The position numbers were made by a program, and so were the translations under genes. From positions 19,175,157 through 19,239,156 of the forward strand of contig CM065183.1 in NCBI GenBank assembly GCA_033026295.1: 64,000 nt of DNA, given 5' to 3'. A model generated the notes under the pieces. The model had not been told where the DNA came from and made no database searches. It saw nothing but the letters and a program-made list of their open reading frames with translations. This stretch comes from Channa striata. Lineage: Eukaryota > Chordata > Actinopteri > Anabantiformes > Channidae. Of the stretch, positions 1-9,700 are shown in pieces (within the stretch, counting starts at the first letter, position 1; each line of letters starts with the position of its first letter).

Positions 1-83
1 ATTGATGTGTTTATGTTATGATTGATATTTATCAAATATCAGCTATATACAAACAGGGAAAAGCGCTTTAGTGCCGAGTGCGT

Positions 84-99
84 GGCTCTTAAAAGAGCC
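84..99 (-). terminator. Histone mRNA 3' stem-loop of H3
   Basis: Read on the minus strand this is GGCTCTTTTAAGAGCC: a 6-bp stem with a four-base TTTA loop, the family-defining 3' end signal of replication-dependent histone mRNAs, bound by SLBP. It lies 29 bases past the H3 stop codon. The H1 and H2B genes here carry the identical 16-mer. Confidence 0.93.
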
Positions 100-127
100 G
101 TTGTGGTGGTTTGTGGCGCGGACCCCT

Positions 128-713
<586 letters not shown>

Positions 714-795
714 AGAAAATCATTTCAAACTGGCCGCGCGCCTGGAAGCCTTTTCCTGGTTGGTCTGGCAGGAGCCGTGCCGCGCGCTCCCCGCA

Positions 796-802
796 TCTAT
801 AA
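796..802 (+). promoter_or_regulatory. TATA box of the truncated H2A gene
   Basis: TCTATAA lies 36 bases before the ATG of the H2A remnant. A start site about 28 bases downstream would leave a leader of roughly 10-15 bases, shorter than usual. The motif appears undamaged although the coding body is gone. Confidence 0.5.
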
Positions 803-837
803 CACGAGCTTTGGCCTGAAATCTGCTCTGAAACAAA

Positions 838-928
838 ATGAGCGGAAGAGGCAAATCCGGGGGAAAAAGCCAAAGAAATGTCCCGCGATGTGACGCAAGA
901 ATCCCCCCAAAAGGCTCTTTTCAGAGCC
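838..928 (+). pseudogene. Histone H2A, internally deleted remnant
   Basis: The ATG at 838 opens MSGRGKSGGK, the H2A N-terminus (H2A usually has MSGRGKTGGK; H4 would read SGRGKGGKG). The similarity stops after about 10 codons. The frame then runs through the region where a 3' UTR would be and straight across a complete histone stem-loop at 913-928, stopping only at 988-990. An intact H2A needs about 390 bases of coding sequence, so about 350 have been lost between start and 3' end. A TATA box upstream and the stem-loop downstream are retained, so a short transcript of about 100 bases may still be made. The encoded 50-residue frame has no histone fold. The call as an H2A remnant is firm; whether it is expressed is unknown. 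Confidence 0.85.
913..928 (+). terminator. Histone 3' stem-loop of the H2A remnant
   Basis: GGCTCTTTTCAGAGCC has a 6-bp stem and the canonical TTTC loop, where the other three loops in this cluster read TTTA. A purine-rich stretch (GGAGAGCGG, about 943-951) lies 14-20 bases downstream, where the U7-pairing histone downstream element is expected. Confidence 0.88.
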
Positions 929-990
929 GCTCACTGCTGATGGAGAGCGGCAGTAACTCCCATCACCAGCTTCATTTAGCCACAAAATGA

Positions 991-1650
991 TCCACAAGTT
1001 CATGAACCACAAGGTGCAGAAACTTATGAAGTGTATCAGCATAAACTGCAAAGTTTGAGTAAACAGATTTAAAAATATTTAATACTTTATTTCTAAAAAA
1101 ATAAAGTCAACTTTATTTATAAAGCATTTTAAAAGAAAAGACTGACCAAAATGCATAATCATAAATACAATAAATCATTGATAAAATACAATAAAAGTGC
1201 AATATTAATGATGAAAAATATAAGTGAAATATACTCATTAAATATATTTAATAAAATAAACTAGAATGCTGCATTTCCTGAAGAAAATGCGTGTGACTGC
1301 GGTGGTGGAGGCCCTGAACTTGAGAAATTATTGATGAACCATGACACTGATTCGAAAGGAATCAGAGGATCCACTAATAATAATATTAATAAGTACCTGA
1401 ACAACAACAGCGATCACACAACTAGAGTTTCCACTAACATTCTAGTCAGTCATAACGACCTCATTAATGCGGCCCGGGTCATTCTCAGTTGTCTGGTTGG
1501 TGTGTGTGTGTGTGTGTGTGTGTGGTGGTTTGTTTACATCTGTCAGCTGGTTCTACTTCGTTCATGTTCCAATAACCGGAGTCTCTGGACTATGAACGAT
1601 CAGAACAGACGTTACACCGGGAGCCGTTGCTCTTCACGGACCGTGTGGGC
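991..1650. other. Intergenic spacer, AT-rich
   Basis: This is AT-rich DNA between the H2A remnant and the 3' end of H1. Apart from the (TG)12 run at 1501-1524 I see no gene, RNA or element. Long plus-strand frames reaching into 1694-2344 are the antisense of H1. Confidence 0.6.
1501..1524. repeat. (TG)12 microsatellite
   Basis: Twelve uninterrupted TG units lie in the spacer downstream of H1. Confidence 0.95.
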
Positions 1651-1666
1651 GGCTCTTAAAAGAGCC
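1651..1666 (-). terminator. Histone mRNA 3' stem-loop of H1
   Basis: Minus-strand GGCTCTTTTAAGAGCC, identical to the H3 and H2B elements, lies 28 bases past the H1 stop codon. Confidence 0.93.
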
Positions 1667-1693
1667 TTTGTGTGGGGAAACGCCGAGCTCCGT

Positions 1694-2317
1694 CTACTTC
1701 TTCTTGGGCGCCGCTTTCTTGGCTTTGGGCTTCGCCGCCTTCTTGGCGGGCGCCTTCTTGGCTGCGGGCGCCTTCTTCGCCACCTTCTTCGGGCTCTTGG
1801 CGGCCTTCTTGGGGCTCTTTGCCGCCTTCTTGACCGCCGCTGCGGGCTTCTTCACCTTCTTCGGGGACTTCTTGGCGGCTGCCGGCTTCTTGGCTGCGGC
1901 TGCCTTGGGCTTCTTGGCCGCTGCAGGTTTCTTGGCAGCGGGCTTCTTTGCCTTGGGGGCGGCGGCGGCGGCAGCGGGCTTCTTCGCCGGCTTCTTCGCC
2001 TTGGTCTCGGCCTTCTTGTTGATCTTGAAGGAGCCGGACGCCCCGGTGCCTTTGGTCTGGACCAGCATCCCCTTGGTGACCAGGCTCTTGATCGCGGTCT
2101 TCACGCGGGCCTTGTTCTTCTCCACATCGTAGCCCCCGGCAGCCAGAGCCTTCTTGAGCGCGGGTGTGGTGACGCCGCTCCGCTCCTTGGATGCGGACAC
2201 GGATTTGAGGATCAGCTCCGCGACGCTGGGACCGGCCTTCTTCGGCTTGGTGGTCTTCTTCTTGGCGGCTTTGGCCGGCGCGGCGGCCGGGGCTGCGGCT
2301 GGTGCTACTTCTGCCAT
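1694..2317 (-). CDS. H1: Linker histone H1
   Basis: This intronless 207-residue frame has the three-part layout of linker histones. A short Ala/Pro/Lys N-terminal tail covers about residues 1-29. A winged-helix globular domain covers about 30-103 (SVAELILKSV, then GVTTPALKKALAAGGYDVEK and KGTGASGSFK). A long Lys/Ala/Pro tail runs to the end, with SPKK-type motifs (KKSPKK, AKSPKKAAKSPKK) that are usual CDK targets. H1 binds linker DNA at the nucleosome dyad and compacts chromatin. The length fits replication-dependent somatic H1 (about 195-220 aa). The strongly biased Lys/Ala codons also create long meaningless frames on the other strand. The start at 2317 gives the usual MAE N-terminus, and an H1-specific promoter motif lies upstream. 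Confidence 0.96.
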   Translation of the reverse strand: MAEVAPAAAPAAAPAKAAKKKTTKPKKAGPSVAELILKSVSASKERSGVTTPALKKALAAGGYDVEKNKARVKTAIKSLVTKGMLVQTKGTGASGSFKINKKAETKAKKPAKKPAAAAAAPKAKKPAAKKPAAAKKPKAAAAKKPAAAKKSPKKVKKPAAAVKKAAKSPKKAAKSPKKVAKKAPAAKKAPAKKAAKPKAKKAAPKKK

Positions 2318-2383
2318 TATGGTGCGAGTTGTGTCTCTGTCTGACGACGCTGAGAATCAGTGCGAGTGTCCGGAGCAGCAGCT

Positions 2384-2468
2384 GCACTTAAACACACCAT
2401 GAGAACCGTGGAGACTCAGCCTGCTCGGCGCTCCTCTGAGCGCTCTGAACACCGGGACACTTGTGTTT
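2384..2468 (-). promoter_or_regulatory. H1 promoter: TATA-like and H1 box
   Basis: On the minus strand the H1-specific box AAACACA occurs at 2462-2468, about 145 bases upstream of the start codon. A TATA-like TTTAAG lies near 2386-2391. The H1 box (AC box) is a known conserved element of replication-dependent H1 promoters, placed about 100 bases above the start site, which fits. The call is from sequence only. Confidence 0.55.
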
Positions 2469-3363
2469 TCTCTGGACCGATTAAAGTCCAAAAAACGCCC
2501 GTGGCTGAGGTGCCGAACCCTGGTTCTGGGCTGGGCCGATAGCGGACACGTTTCTCTTCACATTAAAGTAGAACACCGCTCTGTGCCGCTGTGCGTTTGG
2601 TTTGTGGAGCCTCCAAACTTCACAAATTCACCGCCACAAGCAGCTGTCTTCGGCGGCTTTTCCTACTCCTTTCTCTCCTTAAATGGTTTAAAATCCACCG
2701 CAGCTCAACCAAAACCTGTTTTCCTGTTTCTCCACAAGTTAGTTTATTCACTCCAAACAAAAATGACCATCTGTCGATGCTCATTTTGTCACAAGCTGAA
2801 GCTTTTCTGGTCGCAGCAAACACACTGCTGATGGCAGAGGATTATGGCGCAGTTGGACCAGACTTCGTCTCTCGACTGACGACGATTTGAACTTGGAATA
2901 AACTGTAGCACTTTGCTGCAACCGTGACACTGTGTTTGTGTGACATTTTATATTTACTAGTGTCCATTTATTAACTTATTCAGAATGATCAGGTTTCTGG
3001 AGGAGCGCAGTATGTGGGACCATTGACAACGGAGCACATGATCAACAGGCTCAGTCACATCAGTGAATCCATGAGTCATCGTGTCAAAGCCGCTTTATTC
3101 GAACGATTAGATCCACTGAACAGAAAAGATCTCAGACATTTTCATAAGAGTCAACTTTAAAGGCAGCATTGACATGACGCAGCGCATGTAGTTTACAATG
3201 TTTCCTGAAAGTCATTTGGTTTCATGCAAATGTGGAAAACGTTGCGCAGTCTTCTCACAACTGCCCAAATCCCAACTCTGCTCACATTTATGTAAACATT
3301 GTAAATGTATTTTTGCAAATATTCACAATAATAACTGAGATACATATACACATAGGCATCATG

Positions 3364-3440
3364 TCACGTCTAAATTACAGCAACGGATTGTTGATGGGGT
3401 TACCGACTTGCACGACCAAACCCCTGCAGATGATCCACAT
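3364..3440 (+). repeat. L2-type LINE fragment
   Basis: These 77 bases closely match 8799-8875 of the longer LINE copy in pacc1 (shared GGATTGTTGATGGGG, then ACGACCAAACCCC.GCAGAT.ATCCA). This is the reverse transcriptase segment that in intact copies reads LDYCN followed by LLxGL. Confidence 0.75.
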
Positions 3441-3950
3441 ATGCACGTTACTAAATATTAATTTAACCCCCTTTGATTCACAACAGTCACTTTGGCGAAA
3501 TCACTCACTCTCCCTTAATCTGTAGCTCCCCTCACACGGTGTTAGTGTGGTGGGAATAACTTACTGAGGACGTGACAGTAACACTGCATCAAAGCCCATT
3601 AGCTAAACTGCCGTTGTTGGCTTCACGGTTCTTCACTTTTGGAATCACACATTTTTCATCTGATATTGTAACATCCATGTGCAATAATCAGGCCAGTAAG
3701 GGAATGAAAAACTAACCAAATAGCTCATCGTAACCCAGCAGGGGATTCAATGATGCTGTGCAGCAGGATCCTTACAGACGCGATGAAGCCAATAACAACT
3801 CAGGATGCACTTGGAAAACAAAATGAAATACATAAAATGGGGTTTCTGTTACACATACAGACACAAAAATATACTATTTAGTTTGTGAAGTGTGTGTGAA
3901 TCCAAAACTCTTTGGATAAAAGCACAGTGAAAGTAGACCACTTAGACTCG

Positions 3951-3981
3951 ACAACTTTTAGGCATTTAGTCTAAAAGTTGT
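3951..3981. repeat. Perfect 11-bp inverted repeat (hairpin)
   Basis: ACAACTTTTAG at 3951-3961 and CTAAAAGTTGT at 3971-3981 are exact reverse complements around a 9-base loop. It lies about 30 bases after an L2-tail-like scrap (TTTGGATAAAAGCA) and has no assigned function. Confidence 0.8.
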
Positions 3982-4779
3982 AGTTTTAGAAAGGAAAATA
4001 AATTTTTATTTCATATTATAATGCTTGTACGACTCATTGAGTCGTATTTACTTCTGTTACCACGTCAAAACTTACAGGTTATAAGTGAGTCAGTGATTAG
4101 TCATATTCAGTACATTATGAGTGACTTAGAATATATAAATTTGATATAAATATCAAGAGTCAGTTACTCTATGTTTTCATAGACAATTATTTTATCATGA
4201 GTACTTTTTAATTACTATCCAGAGACTTAGTTTACAGTTAAAACTGTAAAATTGTAAAAATATTGTTGAAATACACAAACGTATAGGATATAGTGTAGTT
4301 ATCGTGTCTCATTCCCGGGCGGACAATCGGACATACTGAGGGGAAACGCTGTTTGAACGCACACGTTAAATTCTTTACTCGAAATGTTGGAAGTTATTAA
4401 AACTAAAACGGAAGAGGATAAAGGAGAAGGACCGTTTCACCGGAAACGGGAGGAAAACAACAACAGCACCGTGTTTTACGTGATGTCAGACTGTGTGAGG
4501 ACGGAATCACGTGACCGATGACGCCCCGGAGGCGTCTGCAGTGTTTCCGTTAGACCACACGGTGTCGCTGCCCCCTCACCTGGATCCACGTTAACCGGAA
4601 TTCAGCGACGTGATGAAAGACTTTGGTTTCCTACGCACAATATCAAACCCCGCCCCTAAAAGGAGTTAATACATTATTTTTAATACAAATTTATATATTT
4701 AATAAATGACGTAGAGACAGTCGTTCCTGGATGAGCGGTGAGATTAAGGAGCCTCTGCCCTGCTCGGTAGGCGGTGGGT

Positions 4780-4795
4780 GGCTCTTAAAAGAGCC
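4780..4795 (-). terminator. Histone mRNA 3' stem-loop of H2B
   Basis: Minus-strand GGCTCTTTTAAGAGCC lies 31 bases past the H2B stop codon, identical to the H3 and H1 elements. Confidence 0.93.
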
Positions 4796-4825
4796 GTTGG
4801 GTTGACGAGTGGGACGCAGCGCTGG

Positions 4826-5197
4826 TTACTTGGAGCTGGTGTACTTTGTCACGGCCTTGGTTCCCTCGGACACGGCGTGCTTGGCCAGCTCGCCGGGCAG
4901 CAGCAGCCTGACGGCGGTCTGGATCTCCCTGGAGGTGATGGTGGAGCGCTTGTTGTAGTGCGCCAGGCGGGAAGCCTCGCCGGCGATGCGCTCGAAAATG
5001 TCCCCAACAAAGGAGTTCATGATCTGCATGGCCTTGGAGGAGATGCCGGTGTCCGGGTGGACCTGCTTCAGCACCTTGTACACGTAGATGGCGTAGCTCT
5101 CCTTCCGGGTCTTCCTCTTCTTCTTGCCGCTCTTGGTGACGCTCTTGGACACGGCTTTCTTGGAGCCCTTCTTCGGCGCTTTCACTGGGTCGGGCAT
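4826..5197 (-). CDS. H2B: Histone H2B (replication-dependent)
   Basis: This intronless 123-residue frame begins MPDPVKAPKKGSKKAVSK, the standard H2B N-terminal tail, followed by the histone fold (about 34-121) and the conserved C-terminus AVTKYTSSK. The C-terminal Lys used for monoubiquitination is in that segment. H2B dimerises with H2A in the nucleosome. An upstream in-frame ATG at 5245 would add 16 residues, but it sits almost on the TATA box and is not part of any H2B, so the start at 5197 is preferred. No intact H2A partner is present in the window; the only H2A is the remnant at 838-928, 4 kb away. The stem-loop 3' end and the CCAAT-octamer-TATA promoter mark it as an S-phase gene. Confidence 0.97.
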   Translation of the reverse strand: MPDPVKAPKKGSKKAVSKSVTKSGKKKRKTRKESYAIYVYKVLKQVHPDTGISSKAMQIMNSFVGDIFERIAGEASRLAHYNKRSTITSREIQTAVRLLLPGELAKHAVSEGTKAVTKYTSSK

Positions 5198-5254
5198 GTC
5201 TGCACTGCGCGTTTCACCGAATGATGCATAGTGCTGCGGCGTCACGATGGTGTA

Positions 5255-5306
5255 CTTATATCCGCTTCATGCAAACACAACTGCGCTGTTGCGCACACGG
5301 GATTGG
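5255..5306 (-). promoter_or_regulatory. H2B promoter: TATA, octamer-like, CCAAT
   Basis: On the minus strand TATAAG lies at 5255-5260. An octamer-like ATGCAAAC lies at 5269-5276 (7 of 8 match to ATGCAAAT, the Oct-1 site typical of H2B genes). A CCAAT box lies at 5302-5306. Order and spacing match the known H2B S-phase promoter, and transcription should start near 5225-5230. Confidence 0.7.
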
Positions 5307-5309
5307 CTG

Positions 5310-6772
5310 AGCGTCTGAACATGATCGCGCATGCGTCACTGCGAGAAAGGCTGTGGCCGATATCTCTTGTAAGACATTATCTTGCAGTTTGTTACAATAA
5401 GATATTGAAAATACATCAGTGCGTAATTGACATGTGCAGCAGGTTTTGTTTGGTGGCTTCGAAGATCAATTCGATCAATCGAGAGATGATTGGGAGAAAA
5501 TATTTTTGAGTTGATATATTGTATATTAAAAACAATAAAAAATGTTCTGCACAATTCTGTTTTATTCCTTGTACTTTTATGTAATTTTGTAAAAATAATT
5601 CACAATAACTTTGGCCTTAAAACCAAATGATAGCACGAGAAAGGGCAATTGATATTCATCAACAGCTAAGACCTCTAACATAAGATTGTAAGGAAAGTTT
5701 TTACTTTTTTGGTACAGGGTTTTATAGGCTTTGCATTTTGAAGGCTTTAATATTTTTAAAAATTTCAAATATTTTAAATTCTTTAAATATTAACTGTCAA
5801 ATAAAACAGTGTAATTAAAACAGCACAAGTACTCAACGCATTTGAGCAAATGTACTTATTGTAGTTCTTGGACTCGTCCACAGCATAATTGGTTTAAATT
5901 GACAGGAAGTAATTAAATTCAACATTGAATTATTGTGCATGTTTACCATAAATTCTAAAATGGTAAATAGTCTCTTTGAAATTAAATTTCAGCCATAAAA
6001 AATATACTTTTATTTTTTCACATTTCTAAAACAACATGGAAGATAACATATTGGAAAACAGCACAACTCAGACAATAAATCAAGTAAATTTCATCAACAG
6101 CAAGCACACATACCTTTGTATAATTACATAATGTTAAAATCTAATAAAAAATAATTGCAAAATAAATTCATCAAGGAAAAAGATCTTCAGTGCTACAAAA
6201 CTTTGATGGAAGAAAATTATCCCATCTGAGGTAACTTTTACCAAATAGTCATTGAAATTCTAGCTTCATTTTTATGATAATGGTTTGTGACCAAAATAAA
6301 AAACACTCGTCAGCAGGGTGTTTAAAAAATATAAAACATGAACTACAATATTCCCTTAAAACAAAACTATCAACATACGAAATGGACCAAATATCCAGCA
6401 ACATTTCGACCAAACTTCACATTGCCTTGGATCTCACACAGTGACCTTAGATGCACAAACTCACCAACACTTGTTTGGTATGTTGACTATGTTTACATAA
6501 AATAAAATAAAAGTCAAACTGCACTGGCAACAGGAATGTTTTAAATAAAGGTTTCTGAAATACTAAAACTAAAAATCCTTTAAATGTATTTCAGCTGTTT
6601 AGTAAAGTGTTATTTTAAGCAAAACTTTTCAGTTCCTGCTCAGAATGGAGGCAAAGCTTTATAAAAAACGAATTAGCTGAAAAAAAAACTAAATCATGTA
6701 AAAGTTAAAACACGTTACTTGGATCAATTACTTTGAGATTTAACAGACTGTGCTTTGCATATTTCTAGTGTC
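5310..6772. other. Spacer between H2B and pacc1 (part is pacc1 3' UTR)
   Basis: This is AT-rich DNA without a supported gene. The half adjoining pacc1 should be its 3' UTR. The nearest plausible minus-strand AATAAA I see is at 6009-6014, which would give a 3' UTR of about 760 bases; this is tentative. Confidence 0.45.
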
Positions 6773-9700
6773 TCAGGTAATTTGGTTCAATTCTCTTGCT
6801 TTATTCCTTAAATGTCTCTTGCGCATCTTTATTATCCACTTGATGGTGAGTTTTGCAAAATTTGCAGCTTTGAAAAGAGCCATGAAGACCCCACACAGGA
6901 TGGCTACCGAGTTCCAGGGGTTTGCAGTCACAATCTGTAAGAAAACCTGGGTTAGACTCTGATGCGCTGATACGGACAGATCAGTACTCGTGAGATTAAA
7001 ACGCGCAGGAGAACGTACCAGTCTGATTTCTTGAATAAAAGGATCACGCCATTCAAAGACAGCAAAGAAAAGCTCGTTGCTTTTTTCGGAGTCAGGCCTT
7101 TTGTCATTGAACTTCACCACAGCGGACTAGAAGAGCCAACAGAAATGATGTTGTTATGCTTTTACTGTGACATTTTATCATGTATGAAAGATTTATTTTA
7201 TGTGATCAAAATACCTCTTGGCGAAACTCCACGGCTTCGTTACTTTTCCCAGATGTCCTGACTAAAGACATCTTGACCCAGGTTCTGAACCCTCCAGAGA
7301 AGGTCCACATGGAGTAATTCTTCTCACAGTCTCTCATGAACAATGATTTGTTCAAACTATAGGATCATAAAACACTGGTTAGAAAACATATATACATTAT
7401 TTACTATGTGAAATAGCTGAAGATGTTCTTACTTTTGCTTTAATAAAGAGTGTAAAAACTATGTGATCCCATTCAACTATAGTATAACGCCAGTCACACA
7501 TCAGAGGATCAGAGCTTGCTGCAGGTACCTGTCAGTAAAGTCACTAAACTTGGCGAAAAGCATGTAAGTGATGGCACTGAAGTCCTCCTCCGTTTCATTT
7601 TGACTAAACTGCATGAAGATCAGCTCCTTGCTTCTGACATCTGATGGGCCGCGAACCACTAGAGCTCTTTTCTATCATATAAAGTAGAAAGTTAGTGTAG
7701 AGTTACAATAAATAAGTCAAACGTATGACTTTAATCAAATATTACTGCAGCTATATAAAGACACGATTCTATGTTTTAATAGGGACTTCAAATAAATGGT
7801 TTTATCTGACCTGTGTTTGATTGGTAAAAGGCCCAAAGTAAGTCACATCTTCAATCGCACAGTCCCCTTCTTGAGGCTTGCCTGGGTCCACTAAAGGTGG
7901 GATGTAGTCATGATAGTGATGTCTGCAGCTCAGCAGCTGAGCTTTACCAGGGTACAGAGCAATACCTGCTCAGACAAACAACACACACAAGTTACTTAGC
8001 AAAGGTATTAGGACACAAATAGCCCACCCCCACCCAATAAGTGTTAAGAACTGTAGGTACTAGTCTGGCTTCCAGAGTGGTCTCTCCACAGACACGGCAC
8101 TCTTGACTACGGGCTGCAACAGCCTCAGGTGATTCTTCTGTCTTGATTCTACTACGCCCATCTTGCGGCCTTTGCCACCGTGAACCATCAGACCCTCCTG
8201 TCTGCGCTCTCCAAACTGGGCATCTGTGGATTAGCTTCAGCCTGGCTTCGGTCTTACTTGTCTGGTAAACCTTCAAGTTGTCTTGGCATGGGATAACTCT
8301 CATAACCTCTCCCCTGGTGTGCTGCAGGGCTCTGTCCTCTGCCATCTTCTTTCCGTCTATACTTCTTCCCTGGGGTCTATCGTCCATTCACATGGCTTTC
8401 CCTATCACTGCTATGCAGACGACACGCAGCTCTTATTGTCCTTTCCGCCAGAGGACTATACTGTCTCCACACGCATCTCTGCTTGTCTCTCTGACGTCTC
8501 TGCTTGGATGAGAAAATGACATCTTCAGCTCAACATCTCCAAGACCAAAGTTCTAGTCTTGCCAGGCAAACGTTGGACACAGCACAACATCAGCATCAAC
8601 ACTGGATCTGCAGTGATTGTTCCCAGCTAAGTCAGCCAGAAATCTTGGGTTCATTGTCGATGACCAACTGAGCTTCGCGGAACACATCGCCTCAGTCTCT
8701 AGGTCATGTAGATTTGCTCTCCACAACATCAGAAAGATCAGACCCTATTTCTCTGCGTACACGACCCAACTCATTGTGCAGGCATTGATCATATCATGCT
8801 AGATTACCGCAATGGATTGTTGATGGGGGTTACCAGCACGGACGACCAAACCCCAGCAGATAATCCAAAACGCTGCAGCACGCCTCATTTCTAACCTGCG
8901 AAAAAGGACTCACATCACTTCAGAGCTCTTCAGATCTCCGCACTGGCTTCCTGTGGCTACAAGGATTAAGTTCAAAGCTCTGTCTCTTGACTACAGAGTA
9001 GTCAACTCTACAGTTCAGGTCTACAATCCCTCGTCTGGTGGTCTCAGAGCCACACAGAAGACGCCAAAGAAAACTCTTCAGCTCAGTGATCCCACGATGT
9101 TGGAATGAGCTGCCAAACCCTGAAGGCCCACACTCACTACATTTAAAACACTGCTGAAAACAGAACTTTTCCGCATCTTCCTTTGCACTTTCTGCTCTCT
9201 TTTACTTGTATATCATGAAACAGAAACACTTCTTTGATGTTTTTCTTCTTGACTTAGATTCTGTGTTTGCCTTGTGCCTCACTTGTAAGTCGCTTTGGAT
9301 AAAAGCGTTTCGACAACTTCTGATTAATGTTAACAATTGTGTATACTTTTTTGTGCTGAGTTTAAATTATTACTGCATTACTGTGTGAATCACTTTTAAT
9401 TTTGCTGTTGGTAAAGATAGAGCTAATGTAACCCTGCTGAGTGTTTTCTAAATGTCCCCCTGTGTATTAAGAAAGTCCTATTTTAACCTCTCGTTATCTG
9501 ATGTATTTTATTTTATTTTACATTGCTAATCTGAATCAACACGCTGTCAGTTAATTTTACTGGAATCTAAGCAGAATGTATTAAAAAACCTATTAGAATT
9601 CATGTTAATGCTAGATGAAAAGTACTTTTTTTGTGTAAAAGATTTGATTTTTGGAACATCTATGTTTTTATTTATAATGTTAGTAGTGACTAAAACTGTT

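Larger units (their letters stand above)
2470..4779. other. Intergenic spacer between H1 and H2B
   Basis: No supported gene lies in these 2.3 kb, and in particular no H4 or H2A. It holds an L2 LINE fragment (3364-3440), an L2-tail-like scrap (about 3909-3924), a perfect hairpin (3951-3981) and a CpG-rich, E-box-bearing stretch at about 4310-4620. The frames at 2463-2890 have no recognisable content. Confidence 0.55.

Noticed and set aside
1331..2344. Plus-strand open frame of 337 codons, rich in Leu and Gly
   Set aside because: It mirrors the Lys/Ala codons of H1 on the other strand and runs through a (TG)n repeat; no family resemblance.
1656..2387. Minus-strand 243-codon Gln/Glu/Arg-rich frame
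   Set aside because: A shifted frame of H1, with composition explained by its Lys/Ala repeats.
5198..5245. Longer H2B start at 5245
   Set aside because: It would add 16 non-histone residues and start within 10 bases of the TATA box; MPDPVK at 5197 is the family start.
8278..8519. Short frames reading through the YADD segment
   Set aside because: They are pieces of the degraded L2 reverse transcriptase, not host genes.
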